DNA from: Acidimicrobiaceae bacterium
GTDB taxonomy: Bacteria; Actinomycetota; Acidimicrobiia; Acidimicrobiales; RAAP-2
Assembly: GCA_003132205.1 (NCBI GenBank)
Contig: PKWY01000019.1
Coordinates: 1-51,892, forward strand
DNA: 51,892 nucleotides
Direction: 5' to 3'
In this document: positions 7,761-14,849 of the stretch, piece after piece
How the letters are laid out: each line of letters begins with the position of its first letter
How positions within the stretch are numbered: the stretch's first letter is position 1
The notes under the pieces: generated by a model
Told to the model about the DNA's origin: nothing
What the model saw: the letters and a program-made list of their open reading frames with translations, nothing else
Database searches by the model: none
Program-made: the position numbers and the translations under genes

Positions 7761-7814
7761 GGAGATTGTTTGGGTCGGAGGGCCGACCTCAACAATCTCC
7801 GACGCTGGCGACTC
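7761..7814 (+). repeat. Oriented intergenic repeat, copy 10 (type B, long hairpin)
   Basis: The 18-base arms GGAGATTGTTTGGGTCGG (7761-7778) and CCGACCTCAACAATCTCC (7783-7800) pair with two mismatches around the loop AGGG. The right block GACGCTGGCGACTC follows, as in all copies. The internal GTCGGAG...CTCCGAC pairing is shared with the copy at 11783. Confidence 0.8.
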
Positions 7815-7949
7815 AGCGATTGGAATCGAACGGGTTGAGAAGACCAGTGAGCGAACGCCACCCTTCAGAACGCCGACCAGCAGTCCCCTTTTCGCTGAGA
7901 AGTGCGCTCCTCCTCACTAAGTGAGAAGTTTCGCCAGCGGCCTCCTCAA

Positions 7950-9260
7950 TCAGTTCTGAACTACTAACAGACCGGTCGACACGGGCCGCTCATTCCCATG
8001 CGAGGGGCTGTCAAACACGCGCCCCCTCGCATAGAGAGTTGTGGACTTACCGCCATCGAGGTCGAGAGCGGTCACTACGTTGAGGGACTGAAGCAGGCTG
8101 ACTAGCTGGTGCGCCGTGGCGCCGGACTTACCATCCTTGCCGTCGACAGTCATGATGACGGTCTCGCCCGACGCCGTCCAACCGATGACGGTGCGTGCAT
8201 ACGATTTGGCCATGTAGGTATCTGCCGGAGCAATTGGCGCAACCACGCCGTGATTGAGGAGGATCGGGTGTCCTCCAATGCTGTCGCACCCGGCGGTGGA
8301 GGTTGTTGTCATGGTCACGATGTCGCCAACCTGCAGGGTTGCGAGCGTTGATCCCGTAGACGCGGAGATATCGACCTGACCTGCGGTGGCGTTCACCGCC
8401 TTTGTCGTCTTCGCCACGAATTCGAGTTCAGTCGTCGTGTTGATTGTCGTTGGACTGACAGAGCTATCAACCTGAGTGAACTCGTACGTGACCCACCCCG
8501 CCGCGGACGGGGTTCGCAAGGCGTACGAAGGGGTGAAGAGCAGGGTCCCGGCCAACGGGAGATGGACCTTAACGTACGACATCGGTAGTTCCAGGTTGAT
8601 GGCGGTGATCGGTACGCTGGCGCCGTTGACGTCGACGGTGCTACTCCAGTTGAGGCCCTCGCTGACCGACTGTGCATCGAGATTGGCCTGCTGGTGCGCG
8701 ATCTCTGGGGTATGAAGAAGGACGCAGTTTTGAATGATCCCGCCCACCTCGTCGCCGGGGTCGGGCAGACCACGGTGCGTCATGTCAAAGTAGTCACCGT
8801 TGACGGCCGCCACGCAGCCAGCTGTGGTCTGGCACATGGTGCTGGGGGTCTGCCTACCCCCGTCGATGGAGTGGTTGGCGATGTCAATCTTGACCGTGTA
8901 CTGAGACCCACTAAAGGTCAGGACGTGAATTCCTGTGAACACGCCGTACTGGCGACCATTGATTGCGAATACGTGGAGCCCATTCGTACTGGTCTTACCG
9001 TAGGCAGCCGAGGTGACACTTGCTGCGGTGGTGACCACGGAGAGCGGCGCCGCGGTGGACGGTGCCACACCGGTCATCGCGACAAGAACAGCAGTGACGG
9101 CCGCTGTGCGCCAACAGCGGCCACGAGTAATCTTTCGCGGATCTCTCAGTGGTGGTGAAAACCCGCGGGAGAACGGCGTCTTCGGAGTGAGGTTCACCTC
9201 CTCACGATAGGACAGCGCTGATATGTCGTCAGTATCACAAGACTCGCAAACCCTCTCCAT
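7950..9260 (-). CDS. Exported phosphodiester glycosidase-like protein (NAGPA/DUF2233 domain)
   Basis: About 436 residues from the ATG at 9260; a GTG at 9197 is an alternative start and neither has a well-placed ribosome site. The longer open frame reaching 9341 runs into repeat copy 11 and is unlikely. A basic stretch and signal sequence (TAAVTAVLVAMTGVAPSTAA) precede the domain. NAGPA-type landmarks are CVAAVNGDYFD, RTVIGWTASGETVIMTVDGK and VTALDLDGGKSTTLYARG, then SHGNERPVSTGLLV. Known members remove terminal sugars linked through phosphodiesters (N-acetylglucosamine-1-phosphodiester hydrolase), and bacterial ones act on the envelope or exopolysaccharide. The substrate here is unknown. It is a single gene in its interval. 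Confidence 0.85.
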   Translation of the reverse strand: MERVCESCDTDDISALSYREEVNLTPKTPFSRGFSPPLRDPRKITRGRCWRTAAVTAVLVAMTGVAPSTAAPLSVVTTAASVTSAAYGKTSTNGLHVFAINGRQYGVFTGIHVLTFSGSQYTVKIDIANHSIDGGRQTPSTMCQTTAGCVAAVNGDYFDMTHRGLPDPGDEVGGIIQNCVLLHTPEIAHQQANLDAQSVSEGLNWSSTVDVNGASVPITAINLELPMSYVKVHLPLAGTLLFTPSYALRTPSAAGWVTYEFTQVDSSVSPTTINTTTELEFVAKTTKAVNATAGQVDISASTGSTLATLQVGDIVTMTTTSTAGCDSIGGHPILLNHGVVAPIAPADTYMAKSYARTVIGWTASGETVIMTVDGKDGKSGATAHQLVSLLQSLNVVTALDLDGGKSTTLYARGRVFDSPSHGNERPVSTGLLVVQN

Positions 9261-9566
9261 CAATGTGGTAGTAGCACTGCGTGAAAGTACTGGCTTTCCC
9301 CGCACTGGAGACTCGGAGTATGGGAGGGCCGACGTGCACAATATCCGACTGGAGAATCAAGCTTTGGTCGGACACCTGAGGCTTCCGATCTTCCGGCTCC
9401 TCGGTTCTCAGTGAGTTACCGGGGCAGACTGAGTTGAGTCCGGAGCGTTTACTTGATGACCTCCTCTGGGTCCACGATCTTGCAAGCACGGTTCAGAGCG
9501 GTGCCTTCATTAACCGCTTCCCACTTCTCCGGGCGCTGCCGCGCGTCGTCAGCGACGGAAAAGGGG
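9261..9566. other. Intergenic stretch holding a repeat cluster
   Basis: No gene was found. A decayed type-A right end (CACTGGAGACT, 9304-9314) is followed at once by type-B copy 11. Confidence 0.5.
9314..9358 (+). repeat. Oriented intergenic repeat, copy 11 (type B)
   Basis: Contains GGGAGGGCCGACGTGCACAA, then TATCCGACTGGAGAATC. The immediately preceding GCACTGGAGACTCGG equals the 3' end of a type-A copy (compare 272-283), so two elements abut here. Confidence 0.65.
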
Positions 9567-10055
9567 TCAGTCGCAGGTCAGGGCACGCTGATACCAGGTG
9601 CCTGGTCGGCCGCCGGGCTCAGCGGGGCCAGCGGGGACGAACCCAGCCTTGGTCAGCACCTTCTGGGACGCGACGTTTTCATAGGTGGTCGCTGCCCTGA
9701 GCGTGCGCAGCCCGTACTGCACGGCCGCGAGCTGACACAGTTCTCGCACGGTCGCGGTCGCCACACCGCGACCCGCGACGTGCTGCTCGACCCGGTACCC
9801 GAGCTCGGCCGTGCCGTCGTGAAGATCGACCAGATTGAAACGGCCGAGCACCGTGCCGTCCTCGTCGACGAGCACGTGAAAGACGTAGGTTCCTGTCTCC
9901 TGCTCGGCCAGCAGGGCGTTGTACTGCTCGGTGAAGTGTAGGTAGAACTCATCGCCGCGGTCGGAGACAAAGGCGGCAAAGTAGGAGCGATTCGCCAGTT
10001 CGAAGGCCAAGACTGCCGGGGCGTGGTCGGCGCGCAGACGCTGCAATTCTGGCAC
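9567..10055 (-). CDS. GNAT-family N-acetyltransferase (RimJ/RimL-like)
   Basis: 162 residues from a GTG at 10055. It has the GNAT fold: an N-terminal L-R-A-D-H-A-P segment, the strand FHVLVDEDGTVLGRFNLVDL, the acetyl-CoA loop around ELGYRVEQHVAGRGVATATV (Q/R-x-x-G-x-G/A with V-A-G-R-G-V-A), and the C-terminal ATTYENVASQKVLTKAGFVP typical of the RimJ/RimL subfamily, which acetylates protein N-termini, aminoglycosides or small amines. The acceptor is unknown. It is a single gene between repeats 11 and 12; acetyltransferases of this type are common cargo of gene-cassette arrays. Confidence 0.9.
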   Translation of the reverse strand: MPELQRLRADHAPAVLAFELANRSYFAAFVSDRGDEFYLHFTEQYNALLAEQETGTYVFHVLVDEDGTVLGRFNLVDLHDGTAELGYRVEQHVAGRGVATATVRELCQLAAVQYGLRTLRAATTYENVASQKVLTKAGFVPAGPAEPGGRPGTWYQRALTCD

Positions 10056-10147
10056 GTGCCAATCGTAGTCAGACGGCGTAAGGCCGTGGCGCGACTTTTG
10101 GCCCGAGATGACTTCGAGCGACCCTCGAAGCTCCCATGTCAGTCAAG

Positions 10148-10192
10148 CCGGTGGCCCGACGTGACAGGAGTACAACCTTCCACTGGCGGCTT
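10148..10192 (+). repeat. Oriented intergenic repeat, copy 12 (type A)
   Basis: Contains CCGGTGGCCCGACGTGACAG, then GAGTACAACCTTC, then CACTGGCGGCTT. It lies 93 bp upstream of the GNAT gene start. Confidence 0.8.
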
Positions 10193-10304
10193 TCGAATCA
10201 AGGCACTGCTCTACGCTGAAAAGCGTAACTGGTCACTGCTCGCGACGATCAAACCGCGTTGAAATCCGAAGTCCCCTCAAAGTGGACGATTACCCACTGA
10301 GGAT

Positions 10305-10697
10305 TCAGGCGAGGAGATAGCGCTCCTTGGCGGTGTCAACATGCTGTTGGAACCGAATGACTTTTCCACCGTCGAGGGTCCACACGTGCGCCATCTTGAC
10401 TTCGGCGGGCTCGCCGGAGCCCTTGCGGTTCCAGGTGTAGGTGCCAAGGCCCACCACGGTGTCGCCATCGGCGACTAACTGAGTGACATTGAGCGTGAAG
10501 TTGTCGCCAATCTCCCCGAGCCGCATAAATACTCCGTCGACGATCGCTTGCGGGCCGACCAACGTGCCGCTGTAAAGCGGCCATCCCTCAGCCTCTGTCC
10601 ACTCGATCTTGGGATCCATCACGGCCAGTACGGCTGGCACGTCACCCTTCGCGAAACTCGCGTAGGCCGCTTCAATGATCTCTTTGTTGGTTGGCAT
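10305..10697 (-). CDS. SnoaL/NTF2-like protein
   Basis: 130 residues from the ATG at 10697, with GAGGAG five bases upstream. The start MPTNKEIIEAAYASFAKGD, then VLAVMDPKIEWTEAEGWPL, G-P-Q-A-I-V and the strands VVGLGTYTWN and VKMAHVWTLDGGKVIRFQQ are the usual cone-shaped NTF2-like (SnoaL) pattern. The family includes polyketide cyclases, isomerases and stress-associated ketosteroid-isomerase-like proteins; the reaction cannot be predicted. Full length for the family. It sits alone between repeats 12 and 13. Confidence 0.88.
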   Translation of the reverse strand: MPTNKEIIEAAYASFAKGDVPAVLAVMDPKIEWTEAEGWPLYSGTLVGPQAIVDGVFMRLGEIGDNFTLNVTQLVADGDTVVGLGTYTWNRKGSGEPAEVKMAHVWTLDGGKVIRFQQHVDTAKERYLLA

Positions 10698-10800
10698 AGA
10701 ACTCCTCATAGTCGACGATCATGGCAGTTTCACATGTTCGCGCGTCCGTAGCAACTGGCCGAGGGGCACTCACTAATCGCGAGGCGTTGGAGAGGCGAGC

Positions 10801-10845
10801 TTCGGCGGCCCGACGTGACAGGTATGCAACCCTTCACTGGCGACT
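10801..10845 (+). repeat. Oriented intergenic repeat, copy 13 (type A, closest to consensus)
   Basis: Contains TTCGGCGGCCCGACGTGACA, then GGTATGCAACCCTTC, then ACTGGCGACT. On the minus strand GTGAAGG and CCTGTCAC can pair as a seven-base stem with one bulged G. Confidence 0.85.
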
Positions 10846-10933
10846 CGGAGAAATTCCAGATTGGTCGTCCCTGAAACAACAATTGGCTTAAGGTCATTGC
10901 GAGAAGGCCATACGTCTTCAATGGAGGGTTTTC

Positions 10934-11617
10934 ATGTCTTCGATTTCAGGTGCAATCCTCGGAAGCGATGCGGTGGTATTTATCGCAATCATGTTCCTGC
11001 TGCTCATTTCGGGCGTCGGATCGATTATGACGTACGTCATCATCGTGATCGCCAATCGAGCAGACCCGGACCCGTCGGGCAAGCGGCCGATGGCCGCGTA
11101 CTTGTTCGGCGGCTCGTTCCTCTCGCTTTGGATCGCCTACATGGGTTCGATCATCGTCGTCGAGGCGTTGGTAAGCCTCATGCACTCCAGCACGCCTAGT
11201 TCCAACACCGTTGCGCGAATGGTGGTCGTCGGATTCCTTATGGTTCTGGTCGGCGGTGTCGCCCACATGCTCCACCGACAGCGGGGTTTGGCCCTTTCCG
11301 ATTCCGAGACGGATCCATCGAGTCCGACCAAGCGAGTCATGCGGAGTTACGTGGCCGCAGTCAGTTTCATCTCAGTGCTCATCGTCCTCATCTCGACCAT
11401 GGTCCTCGGGTACCTCATTTTCCAGCTCGTGGCGCCGGGCGTCTTCGGGGCGGCCGGATCGCGTGTCGACACGCTGTCGTCGATTATCGATTTGGTGTAC
11501 ATAGTCGGTGCGACGGCGTTTGTCTTCTTCGTCCATCAGGCGCTGGCGCCGTCGGCCCTGCGACTTCTGCCGCGCGGTTCGTCGACGCCGAGTGCCGCCG
11601 TAAACGTCGAAGAGTAA
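10934..11617 (+). CDS. Polytopic membrane protein of unknown function
   Basis: 227 residues from an ATG with GGAGG upstream. About five to six membrane helices lie at residues 10-42, 58-82, 95-112, 137-165 and 188-207. A charged loop, HRQRGLALSDSETDPSSPTK, lies in the middle, and there is a short acidic C-terminus (NVEE). No transporter or enzyme motif is visible. Codon use and a strong ribosome site support a real gene. It is a single gene in its interval, on the same strand as the flanking repeats. Confidence 0.75.
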   Translation: MSSISGAILGSDAVVFIAIMFLLLISGVGSIMTYVIIVIANRADPDPSGKRPMAAYLFGGSFLSLWIAYMGSIIVVEALVSLMHSSTPSSNTVARMVVVGFLMVLVGGVAHMLHRQRGLALSDSETDPSSPTKRVMRSYVAAVSFISVLIVLISTMVLGYLIFQLVAPGVFGAAGSRVDTLSSIIDLVYIVGATAFVFFVHQALAPSALRLLPRGSSTPSAAVNVEE

Positions 11618-11782
11618 GGATGCCGGCGACGCGGGCGGTATGTCGTGGCCGTCTGGCTTTGCAGCGACCTTAGTCAAGGCGCCACTTTCGTTGAATTTTC
11701 CACCGACTAGTTGGCTCGTGCACCTGTCTAGATCTTTGACATTCAAGAAAGCGAGACCCACGCAAGGCTGCAAACCCGTGAT

Positions 11783-11824
11783 GTCGGAGGGCCGGTGACG
11801 TGCACACTCTCCGACTGGCGAGTC
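11783..11824 (+). repeat. Oriented intergenic repeat, copy 14 (type B)
   Basis: Contains GTCGGAGGGCCGGTGACGTG, then CACACTCTCCGACTGGCGAG, then TC. The seven-base arms GTCGGAG and CTCCGAC are perfect. Confidence 0.75.
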
Positions 11825-11855
11825 GAAGAGTGGTAGGGCGCGGTGATCTGACTGT

Positions 11856-12113
11856 CTACCTTGAAATGTTCCCCGCAAACCAGACGATGTGGTAGAGCGC
11901 GGTGACCAAGAGAAGGCCGACGTCGACGGCTAGGACTTTGCGACTTGAAGCAGTCTGGCGACCTCGTCTGGCAAGAACCCACAAGCTAAGAGCGACAATT
12001 GCAATGGGGGGCAGAGGCGGCATGAAGGCCATGACAATGGCGCCCAGCAGAAACGCCCCGACCACCCAGGGCCAAAGCGTGCGGACGTTCGGTCGATGCG
12101 AAATATTGGTCAT
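11856..12113 (-). CDS. Small membrane protein of unknown function
   Basis: 85 residues from the ATG at 12113, chosen for GGGGAG six bases upstream. After the start MTNISHRPNVRTLWPWVVG come about three hydrophobic helices (WVVGAFLLGAIVMAFM, IAIVALSLWVLA, AVDVGLLLVTALYHIVWFA) separated by a basic loop (RRGRQTASSRK). No family is recognised. The gene fills the short 340-bp interval between repeats 14 and 15. Confidence 0.6.
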   Translation of the reverse strand: MTNISHRPNVRTLWPWVVGAFLLGAIVMAFMPPLPPIAIVALSLWVLARRGRQTASSRKVLAVDVGLLLVTALYHIVWFAGNISR

Positions 12114-12166
12114 CGGCATCTCCCCCCGAGTCCACGAGTTATCGATCGCCGAACCCTTTCTAGTGT

Positions 12167-12208
12167 ACGGGGGCCCGACGTGGCAGGTCTGCTGCATGCT
12201 CTGGCGGC
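12167..12208 (+). repeat. Oriented intergenic repeat, copy 15 (diverged)
   Basis: Contains ACGGGGGCCCGACGTGGCAG, then GTCTGCTGCATG, then CTCTGGCGGC. It shares the RTCTGCTRC middle with copies 2 and 6. Confidence 0.65.
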
Positions 12209-12242
12209 ACGTGCACGGAAAGAAGGCTCGTAAACTGATTCG

Positions 12243-12770
12243 ATGAAGGCGCTGCGCATCGCGAGGACTGCGGCACTCCTCATGACATTCGGAGTATTCC
12301 TGGCGGGATGCTCATCCCCGGTCACTGTGAGTGTCCTCGCACCGACTATCCAGGGACCGCCGGGACATCAATTTGCTTTGTCCTTGCTTAAGGCACCGAG
12401 TGGAGAGAAGACTCAGGGCGCATTCTTGGTGCCAACGAAGCACGGCGCGGGAATCCAGCAAAGTTGGTACGTGGCGAGTCGATATGTCTGGGCATACGTC
12501 TATGAGCTGACCAACACGGTTCCGGGAGCCCACATTGATCCGCTACTGCGCAGCTTTCTTCCTTTGGCACACAATGCTCGGATGGTCACGTGGCAGGGAT
12601 ATCCGGCGACCACTGAATCGTCACCCTGCTCGACTCAAGGCAACTCATGCTCAGGGAGCGTAAGTGCGCTGGTCGTCTTAGACAACAATTCAATTTACGA
12701 AATCATCGTGAACGCGCCGACGGACTCGGTGGCGCAGACTGTCATCAAGTCGTTTCGACTCATCAATTGA
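12243..12770 (+). CDS. Putative lipoprotein of unknown function
   Basis: 175 residues. The signal peptide MKALRIARTAALLMTFGVF ends in the lipobox L-A-G-C (Cys about residue 23), predicting lipid attachment and anchoring on the outer face of the membrane. The mature part has a WYVASRYVWAYVYEL segment, two further Cys (SSPCSTQGNSCSG) likely forming a disulfide, and a C-terminal sheet-like region. The fold is not recognised. It starts 35 bp after repeat 15 and ends 62 bp before repeat 16. Confidence 0.75.
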   Translation: MKALRIARTAALLMTFGVFLAGCSSPVTVSVLAPTIQGPPGHQFALSLLKAPSGEKTQGAFLVPTKHGAGIQQSWYVASRYVWAYVYELTNTVPGAHIDPLLRSFLPLAHNARMVTWQGYPATTESSPCSTQGNSCSGSVSALVVLDNNSIYEIIVNAPTDSVAQTVIKSFRLIN

Positions 12771-12831
12771 ATTAGCAATTCCAATCGCAGAGTGAGTACC
12801 ACGCTTCGCTTGCTGGGTCGTCATTTCCTGC

Positions 12832-12876
12832 GCTCGGAGGCCCGACGTGAAGCCGCACGCTCCGTCGACTTCTTGG
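12832..12876 (+). repeat. Oriented intergenic repeat, copy 16 (type A, decayed right half)
   Basis: Contains GCTCGGAGGCCCGACGTGAA, then GCCGCACGCTCCGTCGAC, then TTCTTGG. The left block is intact; the right block is degraded. It is the last clear copy before the housekeeping genes. Confidence 0.6.
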
Positions 12877-13033
12877 AAGTCCGAATGACCGATTCGAAAT
12901 TGCAGAAGTACTCATCCCTTTGTGATTCGTTGCCAGCGTTAGCGCCCACTTAACGCCCATTCATCCAGAGACAACAAACATGGCGACACTAAATGGTGCT
13001 TGATCAGATATTTTGCCGGCACACCCTCTTGAA

Positions 13034-13087
13034 AGCTCCCAACCTTCCATGCGGAATATGCGGGTTCGATCTCCGTCACCCGCTCCA
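13034..13087 (+). pseudogene. Degenerate 3' fragment of tRNA-Gly (possible integration scar)
   Basis: The T arm is intact: stem GCGGG (13060-13064), loop TTCGATC (13065-13071), stem TCCGT (13072-13076). The acceptor strand CACCCGC (13077-13083), discriminator T and encoded CCA (13085-13087) follow. Upstream CCTTCCA at 13043-13049 matches a tRNA-Gly(UCC) anticodon loop, but its stem no longer pairs, and no D arm or 5' acceptor strand (GCGGGTG expected) is present. It cannot be a working tRNA. Fragments like this are left by site-specific integration into tRNA genes. Confidence 0.7.
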
Positions 13088-13318
13088 AGGGATGCCGGCT
13101 CCAATAACGCCCCATTGGTTGCAGATCAGATCCTCACCGAAGTAGTCGGTGACTTCGGCGCGCTGGTGAGCGTCAACGCGGACGGCTCGATCAGCCCTGA
13201 GCACAGCGTTGAAGAAAGTCTCACGCTAACTCGGGGACCATACCGCACAAGCTTTGTCATTCTCGAAAACACGTCCGCTGATTGTTGATCTTCTGAAAAG
13301 AACCAACCCGTGGAGCAA

Positions 13319-13726
13319 TCACCTACGAACTTTCGCTACAGCACCTCCTGGCCGGCATTGAGACGTCGCCCCAGGAAGGCGGTAGCGATATCGTGCAACC
13401 AGCCGGTAGAACAAGGGAGCGACCAAGCTGAGCGGAAGCACGAGTAGTGCCGAGCCGAGGAGTGGCCACGCTCCGTTGACGCGCAGTAGCACGCGCGCCA
13501 CGGCCCTTGAGCCTCGCTCCGCGCGTTCATCTTCGATCCAGCAGACGAATCTTTGAACGTCAGAGCGCGTCAACGACCATTTCGCCAACTCGTCGTCGCT
13601 CAACGCCTGGGAACTGACCACGGAGAAGTGCAAGTCACTTCGTTGATGGCGCAGCACCCAACCAACACTCGAGCGGCACAAGCCGCAGGGGCCGTCGTAT
13701 ATCAGCAGACCCCGGGTATCAGCCAC
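13319..13726 (-). CDS. DCC-family thiol-disulfide oxidoreductase-like protein (DUF393)
   Basis: 135 residues from a GTG at 13726. The N-terminal LLIYDGPCGLCRSSVGWVLR is the D-G-x-C-x-x-C signature of the DCC family, followed by FSVVSSQALSDDE and a hydrophobic middle (LLGSALLVLPLSLVAPLFYR) that could associate with the membrane. The family is predicted to have a thioredoxin-like redox fold, but its partners are unknown. Length is typical. It is the last gene of the accessory region and lies just beyond the tRNA-Gly remnant, so it may belong to either the cassette region or the core chromosome. Confidence 0.88.
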   Translation of the reverse strand: MADTRGLLIYDGPCGLCRSSVGWVLRHQRSDLHFSVVSSQALSDDELAKWSLTRSDVQRFVCWIEDERAERGSRAVARVLLRVNGAWPLLGSALLVLPLSLVAPLFYRLVARYRYRLPGATSQCRPGGAVAKVRR

Positions 13727-13819
13727 GCCCCAACCCTACGGGCGTCTCTCGAAGAACACGCCGGAAGCTTCGATGCGCGAACGGGCTCCGCACGGGGAAG
13801 CGCCAACGACCTGGCGACT

Positions 13820-13851
13820 TCGTGGCGCCCGACCTAGATCGAACGCCACGA
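13820..13851. terminator. Strong hairpin after the catabolic operon
   Basis: The eight-base arms TCGTGGCG (13820-13827) and CGCCACGA (13844-13851) are perfect around a 16-base loop. The hairpin lies 20 bp beyond the stop of the last operon gene at 13872 and upstream of the DCC gene. There is no U-tract, so it would be a non-canonical terminator or an mRNA-end stabiliser. Confidence 0.45.
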
Positions 13852-13871
13852 GCGCCGGGGGGACTTGGCTA

Positions 13872-14849
13872 CTACGAATTCATTGACTTTGAGACCGTCG
13901 TGACGATTCTTTCAATTGAAGGAATCGCCAAGTCTTCGAGGGCATCGGCCGCCGGAAGCGGAATATGCGGAGTCGTGATGCGGACTATCGGCCCGTCGAG
14001 ATCGTAGAAGATCTCTTCGCTCACGATCGACGCAAGCTCCCCGCCCCAACCACACAGCCGTGGATTTTCCTCGACCGTGAAGAGCCGACCGGTGGCGGTG
14101 ATCTCACGCAACAGCGTCTTGGTGTCGAGCGGCACCAGCGATCGGACGTCGACAATCGTGCAGTCAATGCCCATCTCGGCCAGTTCGTCGGCGGCGGCGA
14201 TGGCCTTGGGCACCATGGCGCCGAGCGCCACGAGGGTGGCGTCGGAGCCTTGACGAAGCACCTTCGCCGAACCCAAGGTGTCGACGATCTCGCCCTCGGG
14301 CACGTCCATCTTCGATGCGTAGAGGACCTTGGCCTCGAGGAAGATCACGGGATCGGGGTCGCGGATCGCGGCCGCCATGAGGCCAATGACGTCAACCGCA
14401 TTCGACGGCACGACGACCTTCAGACCGGGCACCATCATCGCCCAGTTCTCGACGCTCTGCGAGTGCTGCGCTCCGAAGCGTAGTCCGCCGCCGTTGCCCG
14501 AACGGATGACCAGGGGGAAAGTCATCTGTCCGTTGGTCATGTAGCGGCTCTTCGCGATCTCGTTCACAACGATGTCCCAGCACACTGCGAAGAAGTCGGC
14601 GAACATGATCTCGGCGATGGGCTTCAATCCGGTCATCGCGGCACCCATCGCGGCTCCGAGGATCGCCTGCTCGCTGATCGGGGTGTCGCGCACTCGGACT
14701 CCCCCGAACTCCTCCAGAAGACCTACGGTGCCCTTGAAGACCCCGCCAGCCGCTCCGATGTCCTCGCCCAGAAAGACAATCGACTCGTCGCGGCGCATCT
14801 CTTGAGCGATGCCTCGCGCGATTGCTTCGCGAAACGTTAGTTGCGCCAT
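13872..14849 (-). CDS. 2-oxoacid/acetoin dehydrogenase E1 component, beta subunit
   Basis: 325 residues from the ATG at 14849 (GGAGG upstream). It carries the transketolase-type pyrimidine-binding fold: MAQLTFREAIARGIAQEMRR, LGEDIGAAGGVFKGT, DTPISEQAILGAAMGAAMTG and RSGNGGGLRFGAQHSQSVEN, with the C-terminal transketolase domain containing VDVRSLVPLD and VEENPRLCGWGGELAS. With the alpha subunit it forms the thiamine-diphosphate heterotetramer that decarboxylates a 2-oxoacid or cleaves acetoin and loads the acyl group on E2. It is the last gene of the operon and overlaps the alpha gene by 13 bp. The E2 gene is at 24073. The substrate is not determined. Confidence 0.9.
   Translation of the reverse strand: MAQLTFREAIARGIAQEMRRDESIVFLGEDIGAAGGVFKGTVGLLEEFGGVRVRDTPISEQAILGAAMGAAMTGLKPIAEIMFADFFAVCWDIVVNEIAKSRYMTNGQMTFPLVIRSGNGGGLRFGAQHSQSVENWAMMVPGLKVVVPSNAVDVIGLMAAAIRDPDPVIFLEAKVLYASKMDVPEGEIVDTLGSAKVLRQGSDATLVALGAMVPKAIAAADELAEMGIDCTIVDVRSLVPLDTKTLLREITATGRLFTVEENPRLCGWGGELASIVSEEIFYDLDGPIVRITTPHIPLPAADALEDLAIPSIERIVTTVSKSMNS

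Larger units (their letters stand above)
7251..7949. other. Gene-less interval rich in inverted repeats
   Basis: About 700 bp with no supported gene. It holds a nested dyad at 7435-7484, a type-B left block at 7704-7721 and the full type-B hairpin at 7761-7814. Confidence 0.55.
12771..13318. other. Gene-less interval with repeat copy 16 and a tRNA-Gly remnant
   Basis: An open frame at 13013-13288 overlaps the tRNA remnant and has no ribosome site, so it is not called. The interval contains the last recognisable repeat (12832) and the tRNA-Gly fragment (13034-13087). Confidence 0.5.

Noticed and set aside
9260..9341. The extended N-terminus of the phosphodiester glycosidase-like gene
   Set aside because: It would be translated from repeat copy 11 and precedes the signal sequence by too much; a start at 9260 or 9197 is more likely.
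239..12876. The repeats as a CRISPR array
   Set aside because: Copies are imperfect, spaced by hundreds of bases with genes between them, and no cas genes are present.
239..12876. The repeats as rho-independent terminators
   Set aside because: They lack U-tracts and keep one orientation while flanking genes face both ways, often lying upstream of minus-strand genes.
13013..13288. A 91-codon open frame
   Set aside because: It overlaps the tRNA-Gly remnant, has no ribosome site and resembles no protein family.
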